Assembly: GCA_003034855.1 (NCBI GenBank)
Contig: PZKD01000049.1
Span: 1 to 64,000 of the forward strand
Origin: an archaeon SCG-AAA382B04
GTDB taxonomy: Archaea; Halobacteriota; Methanonatronarchaeia; Methanonatronarchaeales; Methanonatronarchaeaceae
Length of the DNA stretch: 64,000 nt
Reading direction: 5' to 3'
Part shown: one piece after another, positions 1-10,249 of the stretch
Layout of the letters: every line of letters begins with the position of its first letter
How positions within the stretch are numbered: the first letter of the stretch is position 1
Notes under the pieces: generated by a model
Databases searched by the model: none
The model's input: the letters and a program-made list of their open reading frames with translations, nothing else
Told to the model about the DNA's origin: nothing
Program-made: the position numbers and the translations under genes

Positions 1-906
<906 letters not shown>

Positions 907-972
907 AGTTTGTTCAAAATAAGATTAGGTAAAAAGGAACATAATTTTTGTTATTGAAACTTGATTTAAAAA

Positions 973-1414
973 TAATTATAAAGTTGGAAGCAGAAAACTC
1001 GTGTCCTTTTAGAGCACTAGATGAATGCTTAAGGAACACTTAAGTTATTTTGGGAACTATTTAGGAGTAACTGGCAGTTGGTTGGGAGTCTGCCTCTATC
1101 AAAAAGCAATCCCACGCCCTTTTTTGGGGAAATGGGCTAAATGCCTCTAGGACCAGCATCGAGAGGTGCATGGGTAAGCCCGAAGTAAATGTAGGGTGTA
1201 GTGGTAGCGTGGAGCTACTGGGGAGAATAAGGGAGCCACTGCGTAGCTAATATATGGGTTTTTATGCCCTAATCCAGCCTTCTCCCGGAGCAATAGTTCC
1301 CTGTTGATTGGGTGTATGAGACAAGCCCGATGGAAAGACAAACTCCTCTTTGGATAAGGTCCGCAGGGAAGCTCACTCCCTTCAGGGAGTGGGTCACTTC
1401 ACCAACCTATGTCT
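973..1414. other. Non-coding structured stretch between cdc48 and larC
   Basis: No coding potential is seen between 907 and 1455. On the plus strand a TATA-like box (TTATAAAG, 976-983) would start a transcript near 1003. GGTTGG (1080-1085) can close with CCAACC (1402-1407), and GGCAG/CTGCC and GTAGC/GCTAC hairpins lie inside. The 3' side ends in a strong palindrome listed separately. Read on the minus strand, the same region starts with that palindrome and shares ATACACC and AGCTCCACGCT, in the same order, with the omega-RNA candidate at 57.8-58.1 kb. It may be a free-standing RNA gene or a remnant of an IscB/TnpB-type element. SRP or RNase P hallmark motifs were not found. Strand is undecided. 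Confidence 0.45.
1366..1408 (-). repeat. Transposon-end-like palindrome, copy a
   Basis: On the minus strand the order is GTGAAGTGACC, then a 7-bp stem CACTCCC/GGGAGTG with a UGAA loop, then GCTTCC. GAAG/CTTC can extend the stem. The pattern (GTGAAGTG or GTCAACTACC, hairpin, CTTC) recurs at 57750, 57804 and 21257. It resembles the subterminal hairpins of IS200/IS605-superfamily elements as generally known. No transposase gene is left here. Confidence 0.5.
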
Positions 1415-1455
1415 TTAATTAGTTATTTAGAAAACTCCAAAATCGGTGTTATCAG

Positions 1456-2634
1456 ATGAATATTGCCGTTTTTAATCCAAAATCTGGAGCTTCAGGAGAC
1501 ATGGTTCTTGGTTGTTTAATAGGAGTGGTTGGAGAAGAAAAAATCCTAGATAGACTCCTAGGTTTTGTTAATCAAGTTGCCAATGTAGAGGTAGAGGTTG
1601 AAGAAACTAAGAGGAATGACATAACCCTAACTGATCTGGATGTTTGTGTAGAAGAAGATGCTTCTCTTGGTTTTTCTGAGATTAAGCAACTTATTAATGA
1701 TTCTGACTTAGAGAGAGATGTTAAAAAACAAAGCATCGAGGTATTTGAGGTTCTGAGAGATGCTGAAGAAAACATCCATGGCGAAGAAGCTAAATTTCAC
1801 GAGGTGGGAAGAGCTGATGCTTTAGTGGATATAGTTGGTTCTGTATTAGTTTTTAATGAGCTAGATGTTGAAAAGGTTTATTCAACAACTATAAACACTG
1901 GAGGTGGTTTTGTAGATACGGCTCATGGTTCTTTACCAGTTCCTACTCCTGCTACTGAAGAAATATTGAAAAATAGCAATTTGAATTGGAGAGGTGGACC
2001 AGTTGATAGTGAGTTGTTAACTCCTACTGGAGCAGCATTATTATCTTATTTTGTGGATGAAAGCGTTATCTATTTTCCAAACATCGTTAGTTACGAAGTT
2101 AGCAGAGCTTGTGGGGATAGAGAACTTGATTTACCTAATTATTTGTCTCTAATTATTGGTGAAGAAAAAAACAGGTTCAACTCAGACGAAATCTGTGTCA
2201 TTGAAACAAATGTCGATGATGTGGATGGAGAAATAATTGGTTATTTAAAAGAAAGATTGATGAAGAAAGGTGCTCTTGATGTTTCAGTTGTTTCAGTTGA
2301 CATGAAGAAGAATAGAAGCGGTTATTTGGTTAAAGTCTTATCGAGAGATGAAGACATGGAGAAATTATCTGAAATCTTGGTCAAAGAACTTGGAACACTG
2401 GGAGTTAGAGTAATTCCAAACATACATAGATTCATTGCTAAAAGAGACAAAGTCACCGTTAAAGTATTTGGCCATAAAATAGATGTAAAAATCGGTTACC
2501 TAGGTGAAGGAGACATCTTTGATGTTTCCGCTGAATATAAAGATTGCAAGACTGTTGCTATGGAAAAAAACATTCCTCTCAAGGAAGTGAGAAAAAAGGC
2601 TGAGCAAGTTGCTAGGGAGGTTGCCATTGACTAA
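1456..2634 (+). CDS. larC: Nickel-pincer cofactor biosynthesis protein LarC (DUF111)
   Basis: LarC is the CTP-dependent cyclometallase that inserts nickel into the pincer nucleotide cofactor of lactate racemase and related enzymes. The 392-residue protein has the family landmarks in order: N-terminal SGASGDM (about 10-16), FHEVGRADALVDI (about 113-125), GGGFVDTAHG, LLTPTGAALL and ETNVDDVDGE. In lactobacilli larC is split and needs a programmed frameshift; here it is one continuous frame of normal length. No larB, larE or lactate racemase gene lies nearby, so the client enzyme is unknown. It overlaps radB by 8 nt and is probably co-transcribed with it. Confidence 0.93.
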   Translation: MNIAVFNPKSGASGDMVLGCLIGVVGEEKILDRLLGFVNQVANVEVEVEETKRNDITLTDLDVCVEEDASLGFSEIKQLINDSDLERDVKKQSIEVFEVLRDAEENIHGEEAKFHEVGRADALVDIVGSVLVFNELDVEKVYSTTINTGGGFVDTAHGSLPVPTPATEEILKNSNLNWRGGPVDSELLTPTGAALLSYFVDESVIYFPNIVSYEVSRACGDRELDLPNYLSLIIGEEKNRFNSDEICVIETNVDDVDGEIIGYLKERLMKKGALDVSVVSVDMKKNRSGYLVKVLSRDEDMEKLSEILVKELGTLGVRVIPNIHRFIAKRDKVTVKVFGHKIDVKIGYLGEGDIFDVSAEYKDCKTVAMEKNIPLKEVRKKAEQVAREVAID

Positions 2635-3298
2635 GGTTTTTTCAACTGGTTCAAAGAACCTAGATAACTTACTAAACAATGGTTACATGAGTGGTGAGGC
2701 AACTCATTTCTATGGTGAAAGTGGAAGTGGTAAAACAGGTATAGCTCTTCAATCCGCTATTGAATGTGTTAAAGAAGGTTTTTTGTGCATATACATCTCC
2801 TCAGAGAGATTTTCTTCAGAGAGACTGAAACAACTAATGGGCTACAACACACAAATTGGTTCTGATATACTTGTCTTCAAAACAAGAACTTTTGACGAGC
2901 AAACTAGGGCTATTAATAAAATTCCCCAAAAAATTGAGGATGAAGAAAAAGAATTGGGATTGGTTGTTGTTGATGGCTTAACTTCTTTTTATGCCCCGAG
3001 CTCTTTCGAGAAGGAAGAGAGAATTAGGCACAAAAAAGAATTAGCTAATCAATTAGTTTTCTTATTGGGAAATGCAAGGAAAAGAGGTTTTTCGCTCCTA
3101 TTTCTTAACCAAGTTTACAGAGATATTGATACAGATGAATTGAAACCACGGGGAGGGCGTTTAGTAATGGATATTTGTTCTAATAATGTTGAATTAAAAA
3201 AAACTAAAGGAAGTAAGAGATTAGCTATTCTTCGAAAACCAAACTTTGATCCAATTGATTCAACTCCGTTAACCATAAAAGAGGAGGGAATTCTTTAG
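2627..3298 (+). CDS. radB: DNA repair and recombination protein RadB
   Basis: RadB is the euryarchaeal RecA/RadA paralogue that modulates RadA in homologous recombination. The protein is essentially one ATPase core of about 223 residues with Walker A GESGSGKT near the N terminus and the Walker B segment LGLVVVDG in the middle. It lacks the N-terminal helix-hairpin-helix of RadA, as expected for RadB. I chose the TTG at 2627 because GGGAGG (2615-2620) sits 6 nt upstream; an upstream TTG at 2609 lacks such a site. The gene overlaps larC by 8 nt and its 3' end overlaps the convergent rnhB by 4 nt. Confidence 0.92.
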   Translation: MTKVFSTGSKNLDNLLNNGYMSGEATHFYGESGSGKTGIALQSAIECVKEGFLCIYISSERFSSERLKQLMGYNTQIGSDILVFKTRTFDEQTRAINKIPQKIEDEEKELGLVVVDGLTSFYAPSSFEKEERIRHKKELANQLVFLLGNARKRGFSLLFLNQVYRDIDTDELKPRGGRLVMDICSNNVELKKTKGSKRLAILRKPNFDPIDSTPLTIKEEGIL

Positions 3299-3921
3299 GA
3301 GTTTTTTAGGTTCTTTTTTCTAACGAAGTAGGGTAGGTTTTCTCTTTCGTAGTTGTTTAAGAATTCCCGAGTTCTTCTATCGCTTCCGTTTCCACTTCCA
3401 AACACATCGCCATGGATGTTTCTCAGTCTATCGAATTCTCTTCTTTGGTAATGTTTTGCTACTATTGCCGCTGCACAAACTATGTTCCATTTTTTTTCGG
3501 CTCCATGGGAGATTTTTAGTTTTATTTCTTTGCTTTGACCATTCAATCCATCCTCTATTTTGTCCCTTAGCATCCCAGATTTGGGATAATAACAATCTAG
3601 ATAAAGGTAGTCCGGAGAAACAGAATTTAACAAGGAAATTATTGCTTTGTCCTGGATTCTTTGAGGTGTAATCCCTTTTTTATCTAGGCTTTCGAGTTCA
3701 GCTGGAGATATAACTATTACTCCTGTATCGGCTATTTTAGAAATCTTTTTTTCTTCTTCCCTGATTATACTTCTGTTTGATTTTTTGGGGTCTTGTAGTT
3801 TGAGAGAATCTATTTTATCTAATTCTTGTGAAGTTGCTTTAACATAACCAATAATCAGGGGACCTACTACTTCACCCACACCTACCTCATCAATTCCGAG
3901 AATCGTGTTTTCCAAACTCAT
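3295..3921 (-). CDS. rnhB: Ribonuclease HII-like protein with atypical motifs
   Basis: RNase HII/HIII-family nucleases cut RNA embedded in DNA. The 208-residue protein has the family frame: [14 protein letters not shown] at 9-22, LQDPKK (usually L.DSK), YLYLDC with the third acidic residue, CAAAIVAK and [10 protein letters not shown]. Two positions differ from textbook RNase HII. The GRG motif after DE reads GVG, closer to the G-T/K-G of RNase HIII, and AKxTRDRE reads AKHYQRRE, so the aspartate normally counted as the fourth metal ligand appears to be arginine. It is probably the cell's RNase H2, but catalysis may be altered. Its 3' end meets radB. Confidence 0.85.
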   Translation of the reverse strand: MSLENTILGIDEVGVGEVVGPLIIGYVKATSQELDKIDSLKLQDPKKSNRSIIREEEKKISKIADTGVIVISPAELESLDKKGITPQRIQDKAIISLLNSVSPDYLYLDCYYPKSGMLRDKIEDGLNGQSKEIKLKISHGAEKKWNIVCAAAIVAKHYQRREFDRLRNIHGDVFGSGNGSDRRTREFLNNYERENLPYFVRKKNLKNS

Positions 3922-3973
3922 ATACTTAGGTTTGTATTATCTTTTTCTCTAAGAGATATTAAATTTTTAGATT

Positions 3974-4975
3974 TTAGGATAAGTTTTTTTCACCAACTAG
4001 GTTTGTTAATCCAGCTTCTTTTGCGTATCTTAGTGCTCTTTGTTTTTCTTGTTTTGTGAGTTGTCTATCTATCTGGGGATTGTTTCTTGCCTTGTACGTG
4101 GGTCTGTATTGGAACATGAGGTTTAATCTGGTTTCTTTTCCCAGTTCTTCAGCCACCCATTCTAATATGGGTTTCGTGCAGCAATCTAGGTGGTTTGGTA
4201 TTACTAGGTGACGAATCAATATGTCTGCTTGTTGGTTGGCTAGTTTGAAGTTTCTTTTTATTGTTTCTAAGTAGTCTGTTATTTCTGAGTGTTGTTTTGC
4301 GCATTGATTGTTTCCGTATTTGAAATCTCCGAGGTAGAGGTCGATGGTTCCTCCGAGTAATTTCATTGCTTTTTTCGACATATACATGTTGGAATTCCAG
4401 ATTATTGGTATGTTGGCTTCTAGGGTGTTGAGGGTTTTTAGTATTGTATGTAGGTGGGGTGTTGGTTCTCCTCCTACGAAGTTCACGTTTTTTGAGCCTT
4501 CTAGTTTTTTTCTTACTATTTTTTCGGCTAAATCATTGGGCAATGCTGGTGTTCCCTTGGTTGGTGAGGTTGAGATAGGTGAATTTTGGCAATATTCGCA
4601 TTTTAGTGTGCATCCTGTGAAGAATATTGTGTGTGATGGTGTTAGTTCTGGTTCTTCTCCGTGGTGTATGAATTCGTCATCGTATCTTGAAACTGCTGTA
4701 ACTCCACAAAAACCGGTTTGTTTTTGTTTTCTATTGACTCTGCACCTGTTTTCACAAAACACACAGTCTTTTATTACTTCATCAGCTATTTTGGTTTTTA
4801 GATCAAGAGGGTTTTGATTTCCTTGATCATCTAATTCTTTTTGTTCATGTTTTTTCCATAATTCTTCTAAAGAAGCGTTTTCAGGTGTTTTTGTTGTTTT
4901 ATTTTTTGTTTTAAGAAAATTTGGTTCTTTTTCTTCTTTTAAAACTGAAAAATAGTGTTCTAATCCTTCTTTCAA
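3974..4975 (-). CDS. PflX-like radical SAM protein (COG1313 type)
   Basis: A 333-residue radical SAM enzyme similar to pyruvate-formate-lyase-activating proteins. It has a Cys-rich lead-in CVFCENRC (about 71-78) with GFCG, then HHGEEPELTPS, the [4Fe-4S]/SAM motif CTLKCEYCQN (about 122-131) and GGEPTPH. The first 70 residues are Lys/Glu-rich and look disordered. This arrangement matches the PflX group, whose substrate is unknown. No pyruvate formate-lyase gene lies beside it. Its start overlaps the stop of tldE (4972-4975), so it is the last gene of a tldD-tldE-pflX run. Confidence 0.85.
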   Translation of the reverse strand: MKEGLEHYFSVLKEEKEPNFLKTKNKTTKTPENASLEELWKKHEQKELDDQGNQNPLDLKTKIADEVIKDCVFCENRCRVNRKQKQTGFCGVTAVSRYDDEFIHHGEEPELTPSHTIFFTGCTLKCEYCQNSPISTSPTKGTPALPNDLAEKIVRKKLEGSKNVNFVGGEPTPHLHTILKTLNTLEANIPIIWNSNMYMSKKAMKLLGGTIDLYLGDFKYGNNQCAKQHSEITDYLETIKRNFKLANQQADILIRHLVIPNHLDCCTKPILEWVAEELGKETRLNLMFQYRPTYKARNNPQIDRQLTKQEKQRALRYAKEAGLTNLVGEKNLS

Positions 4976-6273
4976 TTTGATATCCTCGCTTTTGTTTTTA
5001 CTGAAGGAGTTATTATAGAACCAATTTGTCTCGTGTCTTTACCAATTTCCTGTATGTTTTGTATTAATTCATATATGTTCCCAGAGATCATTGATTGGGA
5101 TATTGGTTGTTTTTGTGCTTCTTTTATTTCATAACCATTTTTTATTCCCACTGAAAAGTCGCCAGTTATTTTATTAGCTGTATGAGCTCCTAATATTGAC
5201 CTTATCACTATATCCCCATCTTGTATTATTTTTTCAGTGTCTTTTCGTGGTTTTATCATGAAATTAGCGGGACTTATGGAGGGGGTGTTTGTTATTGAAG
5301 ATCTTATTGCATTTCCAGTGCTCTCTACACCCTCTCTTTGAGATGTTTTCAGGTTATGAAATATATTTTTTAACACTCCATCTTCGACTATCTCATTTTT
5401 TTGTGAAGGAACCGCTTCATCATCAAATTTTCGAGCTCCTAATCCACCTTTTTTAGTTGCATCATCTACGATTTTAAGAAATTGAGGCGCAATTTTTTGA
5501 CCCACCAATTCACCTGCTTTGGATCGCCCCTTTTGTATTTCTTCTGCGCTTAGTGAGGGAATTAATGTTGTCATTAGTAGAGATGAAGCTGCAATTGGCT
5601 CTAGAACAATGTTTTTTTCACCTTTAGATGGTTTTTTAGGATCTAATGAGTTTTTAGAAACTTCTTTTGCCTCTTTTCCTATTTTTTCAATGTCAAAATT
5701 ATTTAAAGAACGTTTTGATTGAAAATTAACTGCTGATGCTGTATCTTCTTTTGACCTGGCTATTGCTTCTACCTCGCCTGATATAATTGTGGATTCAGAT
5801 CTAACCCTTATGTTAGAGGAGTTCATTACTTCCTTCTTCATTATAGTAGTTGAAACTGAACCAGATGCAGGTTGAACATATTCATCTTTCGTTGCTGAGA
5901 TTAATCTTTTTGCCTTCTCCACCAAGGATTCCGGTGATGATTTTTCGATTTTTTCGTCAAAAACTCCATCTACATCGGGATAGTCTCTATAACTTGGGAA
6001 ACCGTTTAGTTCTAGGTTGTTGATTTTAGATTGAGAAATAGCTGATTCTATTGTTTTATCTATTTTTTCGGTTCTGTTTGTGCTCGCGAAACCGACTTTT
6101 TTATTTACTATTACTCTAATTCCTATTCCTTCATTTTGGTTGGTTTTACTATATTTTATTTTGTCTTTTTCTATTTCGACCTCTTGACTCTTTGATTCTT
6201 GATAATAAACTTCTGCTTCATCGGCTCCCTTTTTTTCGCATTTTTTGACTACTTTTTTTGGTTCAAAAATCAC
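4972..6273 (-). CDS. tldE: TldE/PmbA-like subunit of TldD/TldE peptidase
   Basis: TldE (PmbA) is the non-catalytic partner of TldD in the heterodimeric metalloprotease that degrades unfolded peptides and, in bacteria, matures microcin B17 and CcdA. The 433-residue protein has the usual N-terminal alpha/beta region, with GIGIRVIVNKKVGFAST near residues 50-66, and the C-terminal beta-rich half with FSVGIKNGYEI. It has no HExxxH motif, as expected for this subunit. The ATG lies inside the end of tldD (11-nt overlap), indicating translational coupling. Full family length. Confidence 0.92.
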   Translation of the reverse strand: MIFEPKKVVKKCEKKGADEAEVYYQESKSQEVEIEKDKIKYSKTNQNEGIGIRVIVNKKVGFASTNRTEKIDKTIESAISQSKINNLELNGFPSYRDYPDVDGVFDEKIEKSSPESLVEKAKRLISATKDEYVQPASGSVSTTIMKKEVMNSSNIRVRSESTIISGEVEAIARSKEDTASAVNFQSKRSLNNFDIEKIGKEAKEVSKNSLDPKKPSKGEKNIVLEPIAASSLLMTTLIPSLSAEEIQKGRSKAGELVGQKIAPQFLKIVDDATKKGGLGARKFDDEAVPSQKNEIVEDGVLKNIFHNLKTSQREGVESTGNAIRSSITNTPSISPANFMIKPRKDTEKIIQDGDIVIRSILGAHTANKITGDFSVGIKNGYEIKEAQKQPISQSMISGNIYELIQNIQEIGKDTRQIGSIITPSVKTKARISN

Positions 6274-7599
6274 TTTCTCCTCCTACTAGTGCATTAGATA
6301 TTTTTGTGTATGGTGCTCCATCGGCAACAGGAACCATTTGCCCGCCCTTACCACATCTTCCTGGATAGAATGATTTTGTTTCACTTAGTTTCTCGATGTT
6401 TTTTAATACATTAAGTGTGTTTCCTGTTAATGAGACATCTTTGATGTGTTTTTGTATTTCTCCATTTTCTATTAGGTATCCTTCCTCTGCGTTAAATTGA
6501 AATTCTCCTTCGGCTGTAGAAACTTGTCCTCCTCTTGAACCTTTTAATAACACACCATGATCTATTTCTTCTACTAATTCTTCTCGCTTGTGTTCACCTT
6601 CTTCGAGGTATGTGTTGCTCATTCTGACAAGAGGATTGTTGGATGAGGACTGGCTTCTGAAGTTAGGTGTTACTGGTGTGTTGGTTTTGGGTGCACTTTC
6701 TCTAGAGTTTAAGTAATTTTTAATTCCCCATCTTTGACTATGGTTGTTGGTTCTGATTCGACTCCTTCCCAATCAAACGGGTAATAACCAAATAATCCTT
6801 TTCTTGATGGATCGTCTTTTATTGTCACTATTTCGTTGCCTATTTTTTGACCTACTTTGTCCTTTAGTATTGAGTTGTTCATTGATACTAAATCTCCTTC
6901 GGCTGCGTGTCCTACAGCTTCGTGGATGAAGACACCTGCTAGTTCTGGGTCAAGGATTGTGGATAATTTACCTGATGGAGGTGTGTGGGCATCTAGAAGT
7001 GATTTTGCTCTTTCACCTAATTTGGTTGATTTTTCTAAGAAATTGTTTTCTTCAAATATTTCATAGCCTTTGGTTCCGTAAACTCTTTCTTGAGCTGATT
7101 GGAGTTCGCTACCTTCTTTTGCCACTGCTTTTGCGGATGCTCCTGTTCTTGTTAATCTGTATTTGCTGTCTGAGCCCTGTGAGTTTTTGTAATGAAATTT
7201 TGTTTTTATGTCGGAATAAGAGAATTTTGTATTTGTTATTGAGGGGTTTTGTGTTTTTTCTTTAGCTTCTTTTAGTAATTCTATTTTTTGTTGAGGCGAT
7301 ATTTTGGAGGGATCTATCTTGGTTTCTTGGTCTATTTCTTGGTTTAGGGGATTTATTTGTGCTAATTTGGTTTTATTTTTGCTTTGATTAATTTTCGCTT
7401 GCTTGGTAGCTTTTTTTATTGTTTCATCTTCGTTTTGAGAGGCTGATGAAGCGAATCCCCAGTTTCCGTTTACAAGTGCTCTTGCAAATATTCCTCTACC
7501 TTGGTGTGTTTTTGCCTCTTCTATTTGGTCATTTTCTAAATTAATTGAGGTTGAATTTGTTTTTATTTCAATTGTTTCGTAAAAACTAGGTTGGGGCAA
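6263..7599 (-). pseudogene. tldD: TldD peptidase, split by a -1 frameshift
   Basis: TldD is the zinc-protease subunit of TldD/TldE. The first frame (7599 down to about 6717) has the catalytic HEAVGHAAEGD and ends at EGVESEPTTIVKDGELK. The second frame (about 6721 to 6263) continues as NYLNSRESA, then PLVRMSNTY and the conserved ending CGKGGQMVPVADGAP. Joining them across an A5 run (plus-strand T5 at 6717-6721) by adding one A restores a normal-length TldD. Both halves are otherwise intact, and tldE downstream is open. It could be a recent mutation, a recoding/slippage site or a sequencing error. Neither half alone is a known stand-alone protein. Confidence 0.88.
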
Positions 7600-7611
7600 T
7601 TTTTTCCTCTT

Positions 7612-9531
7612 TTATTGGGGGGTTGGGTTATCTCCTAGTGCTTTCTTTTGTTCTTTCTCTATTCTTGTTGGAGCTATTTTTTGAAGTTTCTTAAGGAATT
7701 CGTCTTTTCTTTCCCCGGCTAAAGCTATTTCTAATACTTCTTTTATGTTTTTTACTGGGTTTATTTCTATTTTTTCTTTGTATTCGTCTTCTATTAATAT
7801 GTCGTCTTCATTTGCTTTTGGAATTATCACTTTATTCAGACCTGCTTCGGCAGCTGCTTCTATTTTTGCGGTTACTCCACCAACTGGTAAAACTTTGCCT
7901 CTAACGCTTAGTGAACCAGTCATTGCTAGGTTTTGTTTTATTTCTATGTCTTCTAGTGCGCTTATAACTGCTGATGCTACGCTTATGGAGGCGCTGTCCC
8001 CTTCTACACCTTCGTATGTGCCTACAAATTGTATGTGAACATCATGATCTGACATGTCTTTTCCACTGAACTTTTTGATTAAGGCTGAGACATTTTGAAC
8101 TGCTTCTTGAGCTATCTCTTGAAGTCTACCTGTGGCTATTACCTTTCCTTCTTCTTTAGATTGTGCTGGTGTTACTTCTGCCACAATTGGTAACACTATT
8201 CCTGAGTCTTCTCCCATCACTGCGAGGCCATTTACTCTCCCTACCTTCTTTCCCTCATTAGCGAACATTCGGTAGTCTTTTCTTTTTTCAATATATTTGT
8301 CTGCGACTTGTTGTTCTAGAGATCTTGAAACCTTTTTAGCTTCTAGTACATCCTTCTTTTCAACAATTTCTTTTCCTCTTGCTCTTGCTACATCTCCCGC
8401 TACCCTTATGAGGCCTCCTAGTTCTCTTATTTTTAAGGTGAGTTTTCCTTTTCGACCTGATCTTCTTCTAGCTTCCTTTATTATCTCTCTTGCTGCTTCT
8501 CTGTTGAAGTGAGGTATTTTTCCATCTTTCGTGACTTCTTGAGCTATAACTCTCACAAGTTTTCTTCTGTTTTCTGGTTTATCTTCCATTGTGTCTTTTA
8601 CGTAGACTTCGTATCCATATCCTCTTATTCTATCTCTCAGTGCCGGATGCATTCCTTTTAAGGCGTCTAGATTACCTGCTGCCACCATAACGAAATCTGT
8701 TGGAACGGGTTTTGTGTTTACCATGGCACCGCTACTTCTCTCGGATTGTCCTTTAATCGAAAATCTTCCTTCCTGCATTGCTGAAAGGAGTTGTTGTTGG
8801 CTTTCAATTCTTAGTGTGTTTATTTCATCTATGAATAGGACACCTTTGTTCGATTTATGAATTGCTCCAGGTTCCACTCTTTCGTGGGCTGGTGTTCCTA
8901 GTCCTCCTGATTGGAATGGGTCGTGTCTTACGTCACCTAAAAGTGCTCCTGAATGGGAACCAGTTGCATCTACGAATGGTGCGTGATCTCTTCCTTCATT
9001 GTTTATTAAGAGCTTTGGAGTCTGGTTTCCATTTTGAGGGTTGACGTATTTTGCAGCAAAGAAAACTACTGCTGCTGCTATAACTGATAAGAATAATCCT
9101 GAAGGGTTTGAAGATCTTAGGTATGTTCCTAATCCAAAAGCTAATATTCCAAAAACTATTAATAAGAGAATTGCATTTCTTGTTCTTGATTTTTTTTCGG
9201 CTTTTTCTTTGTGTGAATCTACTATTTGTTTACCTTTTCCAGCTGGAACTACTCTAATATCCGGGTTGTTTTCATCTTCTGGATTTGGATAAACTAATAC
9301 GTCTTGTAGTTGTTCACTGGGCAAAAGCTCTGACATAGCTCTAGCTAGCATTGATTTACCAGTTCCAGGTGGACCAAGCATCATCACATGTCGTTTTTGC
9401 TTAGCCGCTTTTTGAACCACTTCCACTGCGTGGTCTTGTCCTATGACCTGGTCGATTAATTTGTCTGGAACTTCTATTTCTTCTGTTGTTTCGAATTCCA
9501 ATCCACCGAAGATTTCCTCTTCTACACTCAT
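7612..9531 (-). CDS. lonB: Archaeal membrane-anchored Lon protease (LonB)
   Basis: LonB is the ATP-dependent protease of archaea, anchored in the membrane with its active sites in the cytoplasm. The 639-residue protein has Walker A GPPGTGKS (about 53-60). Two hydrophobic segments (about 119-138 and 148-166) are inserted in the AAA domain, followed by GVLFIDEIN (Walker B) and a C-terminal protease domain. That domain carries the serine in GDSASIS and the lysine in GGVTAKIEAAAEAG, the Lon Ser-Lys dyad. Length and architecture match the family. It lies 12 nt upstream of tldD, so the two proteolytic systems may be co-expressed. An A/T-rich TATA-like stretch (about 9553-9575) precedes it. Confidence 0.96.
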   Translation of the reverse strand: MSVEEEIFGGLEFETTEEIEVPDKLIDQVIGQDHAVEVVQKAAKQKRHVMMLGPPGTGKSMLARAMSELLPSEQLQDVLVYPNPEDENNPDIRVVPAGKGKQIVDSHKEKAEKKSRTRNAILLLIVFGILAFGLGTYLRSSNPSGLFLSVIAAAVVFFAAKYVNPQNGNQTPKLLINNEGRDHAPFVDATGSHSGALLGDVRHDPFQSGGLGTPAHERVEPGAIHKSNKGVLFIDEINTLRIESQQQLLSAMQEGRFSIKGQSERSSGAMVNTKPVPTDFVMVAAGNLDALKGMHPALRDRIRGYGYEVYVKDTMEDKPENRRKLVRVIAQEVTKDGKIPHFNREAAREIIKEARRRSGRKGKLTLKIRELGGLIRVAGDVARARGKEIVEKKDVLEAKKVSRSLEQQVADKYIEKRKDYRMFANEGKKVGRVNGLAVMGEDSGIVLPIVAEVTPAQSKEEGKVIATGRLQEIAQEAVQNVSALIKKFSGKDMSDHDVHIQFVGTYEGVEGDSASISVASAVISALEDIEIKQNLAMTGSLSVRGKVLPVGGVTAKIEAAAEAGLNKVIIPKANEDDILIEDEYKEKIEINPVKNIKEVLEIALAGERKDEFLKKLQKIAPTRIEKEQKKALGDNPTPQ

Positions 9532-9569
9532 TACAGATCACAAAGAAAAGTTTAAGAATATTTATCTAT

Positions 9570-10163
9570 TTATACACATAAACCTAACCCCAATATCGGG
9601 TGGAGTAAACTCCCTTTGAAACCAGCTTCTATTAACTGTCTAACGGATGTGCTAGCTATCGCTACAATTATTGCTATTATTGCCATCTTTAGTCCCAGAT
9701 ACAATATGTTTCTTCCAGAAACTTGTGCCATCGCAAATCCCAAGAAGAATGCTAATAAAGAGGTTAACCCAATCGATAAGAAAATTGCTTGTCCTGTTCC
9801 TAAAAAGAAATAAGGAACAACCGGAACAAGAGCTCCAAATATGGTTGCTACTCCATCTATGAAGCCTCTCGATCGAACTTTTTTGCTCTGCATCTCATGT
9901 ATTATTGTGTCTCTTAAAGTATCCTTAAGCATTGCATCCTCTATTTCGCTTAAATCACCCAACATCTCGGTTTTTTCTGCTGAAACAGCTGCAAACATGT
10001 TTGAAAAACCATTAGCAATTCCTCCACTCATCCCTGCAGCTATTATTATTTCTGGTGAAGCGTTTACAGCTCCTATAACTATTCCAAGAGTCGAAAGTGA
10101 GCCATCTATAGCTCCTCTTGTAATTGGATGCAGGTATTCCTTAATTTGTTCTAATAAACTCAT
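9570..10163 (-). CDS. VIT1/CCC1-family membrane protein (TIGR00267-like)
   Basis: A membrane protein of about 197 residues related to the VIT1/CCC1 iron/manganese transporters. The N-terminal half carries RGAIDGSLSTLGIVIGA, the equivalent of the family's GxxDG motif in TM1, then GGIANGFSN, a cytosolic acidic helical stretch (EKTEMLGDLSEIED) and three more hydrophobic segments towards the C terminus. This suggests cation transport, but the substrate is not shown by the sequence. I prefer the ATG at 10163 to a TTG at 10169; neither has a clear ribosome site, so the mRNA may be leaderless. Confidence 0.8.
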   Translation of the reverse strand: MSLLEQIKEYLHPITRGAIDGSLSTLGIVIGAVNASPEIIIAAGMSGGIANGFSNMFAAVSAEKTEMLGDLSEIEDAMLKDTLRDTIIHEMQSKKVRSRGFIDGVATIFGALVPVVPYFFLGTGQAIFLSIGLTSLLAFFLGFAMAQVSGRNILYLGLKMAIIAIIVAIASTSVRQLIEAGFKGSLLHPILGLGLCV

Positions 10164-10249
10164 TTTCAAAGTAATTTAAGAATATTTTTTAATTTTACAA
10201 AAAACCAACTCAAATCTTTGAACAAAATTGGTTTATTTTAACCTTATTG

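Noticed and set aside
1147-1341. A 64-residue minus-strand open frame in the 1-kb region
   Set aside because: Composition is unlike any gene in the window and it overlaps the paired segments; no start signal.
907-1455. RNase P or SRP RNA gene
   Set aside because: Size would fit, but AGGAAAGTCC, ACAGAA and the GGAAG.AGCA SRP helix-8 motif were not found on either strand.
6263-6772. Separate small gene downstream of tldD
   Set aside because: Its sequence is the C-terminal third of TldD in another frame; it has no start signal of its own.
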